From contig JAFYRC010000052.1 in assembly GCA_017547065.1 (NCBI GenBank), positions 1 to 5,590 of the forward strand: a stretch of 5,590 bases of DNA. The letters are read 5' to 3'. The DNA is from Tidjanibacter sp. Lineage in GTDB: Bacteria; Bacteroidota; Bacteroidia; Bacteroidales; Rikenellaceae. A program made the position numbers and the translations under genes. Shown piece by piece: positions 1 to 5,590 of this stretch. The notes under the pieces were generated by a model. That model was not told the origin of the DNA, did not search any database, and saw only the letters and a list, made by a program, of their open reading frames with translations. Each line of letters opens with the position of its first letter. The first letter of the stretch is position 1.

Positions 1-1103
1 CATCAGCGCCTTTGCGCCCAGTGCCCAACGCTCCTCATTGTCGAGGGGGTGGTTGTAGAAAATACCGCCCTGTACAGCAAGGCTGTTGAGGGGCTGTGGG
101 TTGTCGATGTGTCCGCCAGCGAGGCTACCAATCTCCACGATGTCGGCATAGCGGCCAACTTTGGCCTGCGCTCCGACACCCAGGTTGGGAGTGAAAAACC
201 ACGCACCCTCGATGTTGAAACCAACGCCCGAGGGGGCTACACGCTCATATCTATCTTTGTCCCACGCCAGCAGGTTGTGTCCCAACGCTACGCCAATGTA
301 GGAGGGGTTGCGTCCAATCTCCACGGGAGTCCACTCGTCATCCTCGGGGCGTATGAGGCCACGGTTGCCGAGTAGCTTGTCGGCAATGAGGTAGCCGAGC
401 TCGGTGCCGAGGATACCCACACCTGCACCCACGATTACGTCGGTGAGCCAGTGGCGGTTGTTGAGCATACGCGAAATGCCCGTAACGGTGGCCAGCGAGT
501 AGCCTGCAACGCTCACCCATGGCGAGAGGTGGCCATACTCGCGGTGCAGAATGGTGGCCGACGAAAAGGCCATGGCCGTGTGGCCCGAGGGGAAGGAATT
601 GTGGCGACTACCATCTGGGCGCAGACGCCCTACGCCATACTTGCCGGCATAGACCACGGCCATTGTTGAGGCCACGCCCAAGCCGCTCGAAAGCGTCATT
701 CGCTCCCACGAACTGCGGCTCTCCACACCGAAGGTTTTCAGGGCTACGGTGGCCACAAGTGGGAGGAATTGGAACGAGTCGTCGTAGTGGTAGCGGAAGG
801 TGGGAATGTAGTCCTGACGGAGCTGGCGGGTTTGTAGATCCACCGAGGCGGCAATGGCTCCCAGGCCAAGCAGACCGGCACCTACCTGCACATCCCTGTG
901 CTGCCAATAGGTCATCGGCTTGGCGGGGACGAAGGCCTCCAGGGGTGCCCACGAGGGCTCGGTGAGGGTAAACGTGGTGGGCGACCACACGCTCTCGGTG
1001 TGGACGAACTCTCCGTCCCACACAAGGGTGGGGCGCAGTTCCTCACCTCGCAGGTTGCTGTGGAATGCACCGCAGCAACGATAAATAGTGCTATCTTCCT
1101 CAT
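1..1103 (-). CDS. PAP2-family phosphatase with outer-membrane barrel-like C-terminus; 3' partial, apparent frameshift near the start
   Basis: This is a phosphatidic acid phosphatase type 2 (PAP2) protein, likely acting on lipid phosphates or other phosphomonoesters at the periplasmic side of the envelope. All three active-site motifs are present: K-x6-RP (KYGVGRLRP, 616-642), PSGH (580-591) and SR-x5-H-x3-D (SRMLNNRHWLTD, 439-474). After this domain, roughly 1-340 encodes alternating polar/hydrophobic stretches rich in Gly and aromatics, as in an outer-membrane beta-barrel. The gene runs off the window at its 3' end. The best start is the ATG at 1101-1103, giving MRKIALFIVAAV, a signal-peptide-like N-terminus, but that frame stops at 912. 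The PAP2 frame is open from 1125 down to 1 and has no ATG before 913-915, so one base appears to be missing (or two added), probably around 1070-1085. Without a frameshift, starts would be GTG at 1021-1023 or ATG at 913-915, both lacking a signal peptide. The family call is secure; the substrate is unknown. Confidence 0.85.
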
Positions 1104-1111
1104 TGTTAATT

Positions 1112-1798
1112 CTATTTGATGGAGTTCATGCGGATGCTCGCCTTGATGAATGCGAGGGCCCTGATGCGCTCAACTTCAATGTCTTTGTCGGCGTGGTGGG
1201 GATTTTGGCTCACGAGCTTGATGCAACCGGGGCGCTCCGACTTCTGGATATACTTCACGGTGATGTACTCCTCGCCCTCGATGTCGATGGAGAGGAGATA
1301 CATGTCGCCCCAGAAGATGTTGTTCCAGTCGTTCATCTGCTTGTAGAGCACAATGTCGCCACTCTTCAACAAGGGGTACATGCTGTCGCCCACTACATAA
1401 ATCGCACCATCGCACTTGGGGAGGTTGGGAATGTGGATGTAGTCCACGGGCTTGACCTTTGTGGGGTCCAAAAAGAGGGGAACGAGGCCTGCGGTGCCCT
1501 CCATGTCGTAGAGGGGCACGCTTTGGTGGGGGATGGCGTTGTCGGTGCGCTTGGTGAACTTCTGCCACTCGTCCTTGGGTCCATTGAACATTTCGCCCTT
1601 GCCGGTGTCCAGCCAATCGGGGTTGATGTTAAATTCTTGAACAAGTATGTTTTTGTTGCGTTCCGACAGCGAACTCTTGCCTGTTTCAATCATCGAAAGA
1701 GCGCTCTTACCCACGCCAAGTGCCTTTGCAAAGAGGTCTTGGGTGAGTCCGAGCTCCTTGCGAACGGCCTTAATTCTTTGTCCTTTATTATCAGCCAT
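1112..1798 (-). CDS. XRE-family repressor with S24 (LexA/CI-like) self-cleaving domain
   Basis: A 228-residue DNA-binding repressor. Residues about 7-60 form a Cro/CI-type helix-turn-helix (LTQDLFAKALGVGKSALSMI, recognition helix near 30-38). Residues about 95-220 form an S24 peptidase-like domain. The nucleophile is Ser139 in VVGDSMYP, the general-base lysine is probably Lys182 in ITVKYI, and an Ala103-Gly104 bond in EGTAGLVP sits where LexA and CI are cut. With the dyad and cleavage bond present, RecA-stimulated self-cleavage on DNA damage is expected from the family; it is not proven here. The gene diverges from the acidic-protein/terminase pair across a 108-bp AT-rich gap, the usual position for a repressor controlling both directions. 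Its stop lies 8 nt before the ATG of the PAP2 gene, so read-through into PAP2 is possible. The start at 1796-1798 places the helix-turn-helix at the usual distance from the N-terminus. Confidence 0.9.
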   Translation of the reverse strand: MADNKGQRIKAVRKELGLTQDLFAKALGVGKSALSMIETGKSSLSERNKNILVQEFNINPDWLDTGKGEMFNGPKDEWQKFTKRTDNAIPHQSVPLYDMEGTAGLVPLFLDPTKVKPVDYIHIPNLPKCDGAIYVVGDSMYPLLKSGDIVLYKQMNDWNNIFWGDMYLLSIDIEGEEYITVKYIQKSERPGCIKLVSQNPHHADKDIEVERIRALAFIKASIRMNSIK

Positions 1799-1833
1799 GT
1801 ATGAAAATGTGTAAATTTATTTGTGTTTCCGTG

Positions 1834-1865
1834 TATGTAAAATTCAAAAAATGAACATATCTTTG
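1834..1865 (+). promoter_or_regulatory. Putative Bacteroidetes promoter for the 128-residue ORF and terminase
   Basis: The -7 element TATCTTTG (1858-1865) matches the Bacteroidetes consensus TAnnTTTG exactly. The -33 box is weak: TATG at 1834-1837 matches TTTG in three of four positions, with a 20-nt spacer. Transcription would start near 1872, giving a leader of about 35 nt before the ATG at 1907. The match is by eye only. Confidence 0.5.
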
Positions 1866-1875
1866 TACTGCAAAG
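1861..1875. repeat. Inverted repeat joining the two facing -7 elements
   Basis: CTTTG-TACTG-CAAAG is a perfect 5-bp inverted repeat with a 5-nt centre. Each arm is the core of a TAnnTTTG element, one per strand. A protein or polymerase bound on one side would cover the other. It could also be the repressor's operator, but no second copy was found in the gap. Confidence 0.5.
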
Positions 1876-1901
1876 TTAAGAAATTTATTTTAAAATCCAA
1901 T
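1871..1901 (-). promoter_or_regulatory. Putative Bacteroidetes promoter for the repressor gene
   Basis: Read on the minus strand, TAACTTTG (1878 to 1871) matches TAnnTTTG exactly. A three-of-four match to the -33 box, ATTG, lies at 1901 to 1898 with a 19-nt spacer. The start site would fall near 1864, giving a leader of about 66 nt before the repressor ATG. The -7 element faces the plus-strand one across 5 bp, so the two promoters overlap. Confidence 0.4.
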
Positions 1902-1906
1902 AATTT

Positions 1907-2293
1907 ATGAAGCCATCTGTAAGAATATCAAGCCAATCGGAGGATTTTGCGGCCCAAGAGGGCGCTTTTTGCTCCAAAAATGGGTGCGTTCACAGCGGAG
2001 AGGAGCGCACGGAAGTTGAATTTTTGTCCGACGACTATGCACTTGTGGCCGAGGAACTCATGCGGGAGATTGAGGGAAAACAATTTCTCTCCGCCACACT
2101 CACCACTCTACACTCCAACTTTGAGGCCGAGCTGATACTCACACTTATTATATATCGCACGCGCGAGGGTGAGGTGAGTGACGTGGTGCCCGTGTGGTGG
2201 GAAATGCACACCTACGATCTCGACACCGGCGAGGGGTTTCCCAACGACTTCTCGTTCGGCAACCTCCGTGAGGTGTTAATTAGTAAAGAGTAA
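1907..2293 (+). CDS. Acidic protein of unknown function, first gene of the terminase operon
   Basis: I do not recognise this 128-residue protein. It is strongly acidic (about 25 Asp/Glu against 10 Lys/Arg), has no signal peptide or membrane segment, and is probably cytoplasmic. Residues 1-36 look poorly ordered and contain two cysteines (C22, C27). Residues about 38-58 look helical (DDYALVAEELMREIEG). Residues 60-105 look like beta strands (FEAELILTLIIYRTREG, then DVVPVWWEMHTYD), followed by NDFSFGNLREVLI. It sits 48 nt upstream of the terminase large subunit, the place where phages often carry the small terminase subunit, but no DNA-binding helix-turn-helix is visible, so that role is not supported. 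The ATG at 1907 lies just downstream of a good Bacteroidetes -7 element, which favours this start over the next Met at residue 52. The last codons lie inside a 14-bp tandem repeat. Confidence 0.75.
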   Translation: MKPSVRISSQSEDFAAQEGAFCSKNGCVHSGEERTEVEFLSDDYALVAEELMREIEGKQFLSATLTTLHSNFEAELILTLIIYRTREGEVSDVVPVWWEMHTYDLDTGEGFPNDFSFGNLREVLISKE

Positions 2294-2304
2294 TTAGTAA
2301 ATAG
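2277..2304 (+). repeat. Two tandem 14-bp units overlapping the stop codon of the acidic ORF
   Basis: TAATTAGTAAAGAG (2277-2290) is followed directly by TAATTAGTAAATAG (2291-2304), identical in 13 of 14 positions. The first unit encodes the last residues (LISKE) and the second supplies the stop codon. Part of the motif recurs inverted at the end of rarA (4623-4641). Confidence 0.7.
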
Positions 2305-2306
2305 TA

Positions 2307-2323
2307 TTTGGCTAACGGCCAAA
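2307..2323 (+). other. Short inverted repeat in the gap before the terminase gene
   Basis: TTTGGC-TAACG-GCCAAA has a perfect 6-bp stem with a 5-nt loop and ends 18 nt before the terminase ATG. It has no U-tract, so it is not a convincing terminator. It could be an mRNA hairpin that affects terminase translation, a protein-binding site, or chance. Confidence 0.25.
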
Positions 2324-2341
2324 AGCAATCTCAAATTTCAA

Positions 2342-3766
2342 ATGCCTTTCTTGGATTTTGCGAGGGCGATGTTTCCCTCGTTCAGTGCAACCCCATTTCA
2401 TTCGCGCTACTACGCCCTGCTTGAAGCCTTTGCCGAGGGGCGGGTGCGCAGGCTCATCATTACCGTACCTCCACAGCATGGCAAGTCGCTGGGGTCGAGT
2501 GTGTTGTTGCCCGCCTATATGCTCGGGCGCAACCCCTCGCTACACGTCGCCATAGCCTCTTATAGTGCCTCGTTGGCCCAAAAGTTCAACAAGCGCATCC
2601 AGCGACTAATCGACTCTTCGGCCTACGCCGACATCTTTCCCGACACCACCATCAAGGCTGCCGGTAGGAGCGGAGGCTATCAGCGCACCTCCGAGCTCAC
2701 GGAGATTGTGGGCACGGGTGGTGACCTTGTGGCCGTTGGTAGGGAGGGCTCCCTTACGGGCAATCCCGTGGATGTGTTCATAATCGACGACCTCTACAAG
2801 GATGCCATGGAGGCCAACTCGCCAACCATACGCGAGAACTGCTGGGAGTGGTACACCTCGGTGGTGCGCACCCGCGAGCACAACCTCTCGCAGGAGCTCA
2901 TTGTCTTCACTCGATGGCATAAGGAGGATCTTGTGGGGCGCATAATGCAGAAGGAGAGGGTTGTGGAACTAACTTCGTGGGAGCAGCTCGACACACTTGC
3001 GCCCACCGACTGGCTCCTACTCAACCTTGAAGCCCTCAAGACCACTCCGCCCACGGAGTTTGACCCTCGCGACATTGGCGAGGCCCTCTGGCCCGAGCGA
3101 CACTCAGCCGAGCTGTTGGTGGAGAAACGCAGACTCGATGCGCTCCAATTTGAGGCAATGTATCAGGGGCGCCCCTCGGACGCGGCAGGACTTCTCTATG
3201 GCGATAGTTGGCAGACCTATGATGCTCTTCCTTCCGACCCCATTCGTAAGGCTAACTACACCGACACCGCCGACACAGGCGACGACTACCTCTGTTCGGT
3301 CTGCTATGAGGTGGGCGACGATGGCCTTGTGTATGTGAAGGACGTGGTCTACTCTCGCGAACACATGGAGCAGACCGAGCCGCAGGTGGCCGAGATGCTT
3401 GTGAGGTGTGGCACCCGCGAGGCGCTCATTGAGAGTAACAACGGTGGCCGTGGCTTTGCCCGCAATATCCAGCGGCTTGCCTCGGGTGTTACCGTTGGGT
3501 GGTTTCACCAGAATGCCAACAAGGAGTCCCGAATCCTCTCCAACGCCTCCACAGTGCTCCGTATGTTGCGCTGGCCGAAGGATTGGAGGGAGAGATGGCC
3601 CGAGCTGGCGGTACACTTGGTGAACTACAACCGCCGCTTCCGCTCCAACCGCTGGCACGATGCGCCCGACGTGCTGACGGGTATCATTGAGGCCGAGTGT
3701 AACCACACAATCAAGAAGCGCATCCTGGGTTCGTCGTTCCGTGTGCGCAACTGCGTGGGTAGGTGA
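2342..3766 (+). CDS. terL: Phage terminase large subunit (packaging ATPase and nuclease)
   Basis: A 474-residue DNA-packaging motor protein of the large-terminase family. In phages it uses ATP to drive DNA into the procapsid and cuts concatemers into genome lengths. The N-terminal ATPase has a Walker A motif PPQHGKS (residues 43-49), a Walker B strand VFIIDD (145-150) followed by LYKD, and the coupling-type motif FTRWHKEDLVGRI (189-201), all typical of terminases. The C-terminal RNase H-like nuclease has candidate metal ligands in YTDTADTGDDY (D308 or D311), LIESNNGG (E364) and WHDAPD (D440, D443). Length and residues look intact, so the protein could be active. No portal, capsid, protease or clear small-subunit gene accompanies it here. 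It follows the acidic ORF by 48 nt on the same strand, is probably co-transcribed with it, and ends 2 nt before a strong hairpin. By eye its codon use resembles the chromosomal neighbours. Confidence 0.93.
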   Translation: MPFLDFARAMFPSFSATPFHSRYYALLEAFAEGRVRRLIITVPPQHGKSLGSSVLLPAYMLGRNPSLHVAIASYSASLAQKFNKRIQRLIDSSAYADIFPDTTIKAAGRSGGYQRTSELTEIVGTGGDLVAVGREGSLTGNPVDVFIIDDLYKDAMEANSPTIRENCWEWYTSVVRTREHNLSQELIVFTRWHKEDLVGRIMQKERVVELTSWEQLDTLAPTDWLLLNLEALKTTPPTEFDPRDIGEALWPERHSAELLVEKRRLDALQFEAMYQGRPSDAAGLLYGDSWQTYDALPSDPIRKANYTDTADTGDDYLCSVCYEVGDDGLVYVKDVVYSREHMEQTEPQVAEMLVRCGTREALIESNNGGRGFARNIQRLASGVTVGWFHQNANKESRILSNASTVLRMLRWPKDWRERWPELAVHLVNYNRRFRSNRWHDAPDVLTGIIEAECNHTIKKRILGSSFRVRNCVGR

Positions 3767-3768
3767 GA

Positions 3769-3801
3769 AAAGCCCGAGTATGGACTCCATACTCGGGCTT
3801 T
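3769..3801. terminator. Bidirectional terminator between the convergent terminase and lipoprotein genes
   Basis: AAAGCCCGAGTATGG (3769-3783) pairs perfectly with CCATACTCGGGCTTT (3787-3801) across a 3-nt ACT loop, giving a 15-bp GC-rich stem with A and T runs at its base on both sides. It begins 2 nt after the terminase stop and lies 23 nt past the lipoprotein stop on the other strand. It can therefore end transcription from both sides. Confidence 0.9.
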
Positions 3802-3824
3802 GTGTGTCAATAAAATCGGCTCCG

Positions 3825-4601
3825 TTACTTCACGCTGGAGGACTCTACCAAGCCAATTTCGAGAGCGCCCTTCTCGGTGTTGTAGTTGCCGAAGGAGATT
3901 ACCCTATTGGAGTAGATCTCTTCGCCGTCGTGGGTGGTTGCGCGGAGCTGCATATACATACCCTCGCCGGTGGTTGCACCGTGGAGAATGGTCTTGCGGC
4001 TCACCCAAGTGCCGTCGTTGTAGCTATTCTCCGAGCCCTCCTTCTCGGCGCTTGTCCAGTCGCCACCACACACCCAAGAGGTCTCTTTCAGGAAGAAGCC
4101 ACCGTAGATGTAGAACATTACGGAGTAGGATGTTCGGTACTCAAAGGCCTTGTCGCCATTGTAGGCAAGGGTCTTGTGGTCAGTGATGTCGTGGATTTCG
4201 AGCGAGGGTTTCTGGGTGTAGGTCATGCCTGCCAGTGAGATGGTGTTACCACCCGAAGTGCTCAGCGTAAAACTTGGGGTTTTGGCCACGCCTTTGTTGC
4301 TGTCGATGCTCTCAAAAGCCTCCCTGTCGAGGGTTACCAGTCCGACAAACTTACCCTCCTCGGCCCTAAACTCAATCTCCTCCTCGTGGAGCCTGGAACT
4401 GAAAGCAACCGACACCTGCTCGGAGGGAATGTTTGCAATTTCGAGGGCGAGCTTGAAGGTGACACTATTGTTGTCCACGCTCTCCACCGCATAGCCGAAG
4501 CTCTTGTCGTTGATGCGAGGCGCATTGGGGTCCTCTTTCTCGCAAGCCACAGTGAAAATGGCAATCAGGGGTATGAGTAGTTTTGCAAAATTCTTCATCA
4601 T
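3825..4601 (-). CDS. Surface-type lipoprotein of unknown function with beta-sandwich-like domains
   Basis: A 258-residue lipoprotein. Residues 1-19 form a type II signal peptide (KLLIPLIAIFTVAC) with Cys20 as the lipidated residue. The next residues, EKED, are acidic like the lipoprotein export signal that sends Bacteroidetes lipoproteins to the cell surface, so exposure on the outer face is likely. The remainder looks almost all beta. One section runs over about 35-125 (SVTFKLALEIANI, GKFVGLVTLD, FTLSTSGG). A second runs over about 130-240 and ends in MYMQLRATTHDGEEIYSNRV, resembling the end of a fibronectin/Ig-like domain. No enzyme motif is seen. The ATG at 4599-4601 is followed at once by a second ATG (4596-4598), either of which would work. 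It lies 21 nt downstream of rarA on the same strand and is probably co-transcribed. Its function is unknown; binding or adhesion is only a guess. Confidence 0.85.
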   Translation of the reverse strand: MMKNFAKLLIPLIAIFTVACEKEDPNAPRINDKSFGYAVESVDNNSVTFKLALEIANIPSEQVSVAFSSRLHEEEIEFRAEEGKFVGLVTLDREAFESIDSNKGVAKTPSFTLSTSGGNTISLAGMTYTQKPSLEIHDITDHKTLAYNGDKAFEYRTSYSVMFYIYGGFFLKETSWVCGGDWTSAEKEGSENSYNDGTWVSRKTILHGATTGEGMYMQLRATTHDGEEIYSNRVISFGNYNTEKGALEIGLVESSSVK

Positions 4602-4622
4602 ATCTTGTATTTTTTTGGCTTT

Positions 4623-4641
4623 CTATTTATTACTCTTTACT
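4623..4641 (-). repeat. Inverted partial copy of the 2282-2304 repeat at the rarA stop
   Basis: On the minus strand AGTAAAGAGTAAT (4641 to 4629) is followed by AAATAG (4628 to 4623). The same 13 bases occur on the plus strand at 2282-2294 and are followed, after an extra TAGT, by AAATAG at 2299-2304. In both places the motif spans the last codons and stop of a gene. It may be a dispersed short repeat or an AT-rich coincidence. Confidence 0.4.
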
Positions 4642-5590
4642 CGGAGCTGTTCGCGCCAAGCGATGGCGTCGCTCTCACGTTTGTTCTGCGGAGTGTAGAA
4701 CTTGCGTCCCTCCATGCCGGCAGGCATAAACTGTTGCTCCACCCAGTGGCCCTCGTAGTCGTGGGCATACTTGTAACCCTCGCCATAGCCCAACTTGTCC
4801 ATCAATTTGGTGGGGGCGTTACGTAGGTGGAGAGGTACGGGGCGGTTGGTGGTGTCGTGCTCCACAACCGACAGAGCCTCGTTGATGGCCATATAGGCCG
4901 AGTTACTCTTGGGGCTGTTGGCAAGATATATTGTTGTTTCGGCCAACGGAATACGGGCCTCGGGCATGCCAATCTTGTGCACCGCATCAAAGCAGGCGTT
5001 GGCCAATAGTAGGGCGTTGGGGTTAGCAAGGCCCACGTCCTCCGAAGCGAGGATGATGAGCCTGCGGGCGATGAACTTCACATCCTCACCGCCGGCCAAC
5101 ATGCGGGCCAGGTAGTAGATCGCAGCGTCGGCGTCGCTACCTCGCACACTCTTGATGAAGGCGCTGATGACGTCGTAGTGCTGTTCGCCATTCTTGTCGT
5201 AGAGGGCAATGTTCTGTTGCAGGCAGTCGATAACGAGCTGGTCGTTGATTACAATCTCGCCCTCGGTGGCACCCGCCATAATGTCGATGATGTTGAGCAG
5301 TTTCCTTGCGTCGCCACCCGAGAACTCAAACAGCGCGGCCGTCTGCTCCACCTTCACTCCACGCTCCAAGAGATACTTGTCGGTGGTGATGGCACGATTC
5401 AGAAGTGTGCCCAGCTCACTCTCGTCCATCGCTTTGAGCACATAGACCTGGCAGCGCGAGAGTAGGGGAGAGATTACCTCAAATGAGGGGTTCTCCGTTG
5501 TGGCACCCACGAGCGTCACGACACCCTGCTCCACAGCGCCCAGCAGCGAATCCTGCTGTGCCTTGTTGAAGCGGTGAATCTCGTCGATGA
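4623..5590 (-). CDS. rarA: RarA/MgsA replication-associated recombination AAA+ ATPase; N-terminus outside the window
   Basis: RarA is a clamp-loader-like AAA+ ATPase that acts at stalled replication forks, works with single-strand-binding protein and homologous recombination, and is tetrameric in E. coli. About 321 residues are in the window, reading in from the edge. The Walker B motif IDEIHRF lies at 5568-5588, sensor 1 GATTENPSF at 5481-5507, and the sensor 2 arginine in GDARKLLN near 5292-5315. The family-specific C-terminal part follows, with HYDVISAFIKSVRGSDADAA, ARRLIILASEDVGLANPNAL, PEARIPLAETTIYLA and HLRNAPTKLM. About 100 N-terminal residues, including Walker A, lie beyond the window, judged from the usual length near 420-450. 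The frame is intact to the TAG stop at 4623-4625. A GTG at 5532-5534 is internal and not the start, because conserved motifs lie upstream of it. Confidence 0.96.
   Translation of the reverse strand, partial: IDEIHRFNKAQQDSLLGAVEQGVVTLVGATTENPSFEVISPLLSRCQVYVLKAMDESELGTLLNRAITTDKYLLERGVKVEQTAALFEFSGGDARKLLNIIDIMAGATEGEIVINDQLVIDCLQQNIALYDKNGEQHYDVISAFIKSVRGSDADAAIYYLARMLAGGEDVKFIARRLIILASEDVGLANPNALLLANACFDAVHKIGMPEARIPLAETTIYLANSPKSNSAYMAINEALSVVEHDTTNRPVPLHLRNAPTKLMDKLGYGEGYKYAHDYEGHWVEQQFMPAGMEGRKFYTPQNKRESDAIAWREQLRVKSNK

Larger units (their letters stand above)
1799..1906. promoter_or_regulatory. Divergent AT-rich control region between repressor and acidic-protein/terminase operon
   Basis: This gap separates two divergent genes and is strongly AT-rich compared with its coding neighbours. 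It carries -7-type elements for both directions (listed separately) and so should hold the promoters of the repressor and of the 128-residue ORF. A small inverted repeat, TTCA-AAAAA-TGAA (1843-1855), lies just upstream of the plus-strand -7 element and is a weak candidate operator. No strong Shine-Dalgarno sequence is visible before either ATG, which is normal in Bacteroidetes. No small ORF or RNA gene was recognised. Confidence 0.6.

Noticed and set aside
912..1103. Stand-alone 63-residue secreted peptide starting MRKIALFIVAAV
   Set aside because: Only the first dozen residues look like a signal peptide; the rest (Pro/Ser/Arg-rich) is an out-of-frame reading of the PAP2 gene, so a frameshift is the better explanation.
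1088..1804. Long plus-strand open frame (238 codons) opposite the repressor gene
   Set aside because: It mirrors the repressor gene in antisense, shows no domain motif, and the minus-strand protein has clear helix-turn-helix and S24 motifs.
1907..2293. Small terminase subunit
   Set aside because: The position fits but no helix-turn-helix or coiled-coil pattern is visible and the protein is very acidic, so the name is not supported.
3104..3790. Minus-strand open frame of 228 codons opposite the terminase gene
   Set aside because: It is antisense to the conserved nuclease half of TerL and runs through the terminator hairpin; the protein looks like no family.
1104..3824. Direct-repeat attachment sites bounding the terminase cassette
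   Set aside because: No matching direct repeats were found by eye between the 1104-1111 junction and 3767-3824, and there is no integrase or tRNA gene nearby.
3687..4238. Plus-strand open frame of 183 codons spanning the terminase end and the lipoprotein gene
   Set aside because: It crosses the terminator and reads the lipoprotein gene in antisense; it is a by-product of GC-rich codons.

Overview
The window looks like a chromosomal stretch from a Bacteroidales bacterium, possibly Rikenellaceae/Alistipes-like. This rests on TAnnTTTG promoter elements in place of sigma70 -35/-10 boxes, a lipoprotein with the acidic Cys-EKED start typical of Bacteroidetes surface lipoproteins, a PAP2 phosphatase joined to an outer-membrane barrel-like tail, and GC-rich genes separated by AT-rich gaps. 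The genus is a guess.

Layout from left to right. (1) Positions 1-1103, minus strand: a PAP2-family phosphatase with all three active-site motifs. Its 3' end lies outside the window. The only convincing start plus signal peptide is in a different frame from the rest, so the gene has an apparent frameshift very close to its 5' end. (2) 1112-1798, minus strand: an XRE/S24 (LexA/CI-like) repressor with an intact Ser/Lys dyad and an Ala-Gly cleavage site. (3) 1799-1906: an AT-rich divergent control region in which two Bacteroidetes -7 elements face each other in a small palindrome. (4) 1907-2293, plus strand: a very acidic 128-residue protein I do not recognise. (5) 2342-3766, plus strand: a full-length phage terminase large subunit (ATPase plus nuclease) with all key residues in place. 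(6) 3769-3801: a perfect 15-bp hairpin between convergent genes. (7) 3825-4601, minus strand: a surface-type lipoprotein of unknown function. (8) 4623-5590, minus strand: the C-terminal three quarters of the replication-associated AAA+ ATPase RarA (MgsA), cut by the window edge.

The centre (about 1112-3801) is the unusual part. It is a compact cassette of a lysogeny-type repressor, an acidic unknown protein and an orphan terminase, with no portal, capsid, integrase or tail gene in view. It sits between ordinary chromosomal genes and closes with a strong terminator. The likely logic is that the repressor controls the divergent acidic-protein/terminase operon through the shared promoter and is released by RecA-stimulated self-cleavage on DNA damage. 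Whether this is a decayed prophage, part of a satellite, or a conserved stand-alone module cannot be settled from this window. RarA and the lipoprotein are probably co-transcribed (21-nt gap). The repressor and PAP2 genes are also in tandem with only 8 nt between them. No tRNA, rRNA, CRISPR array or insertion sequence was seen, and no gene-free stretch exceeds about 110 bases.
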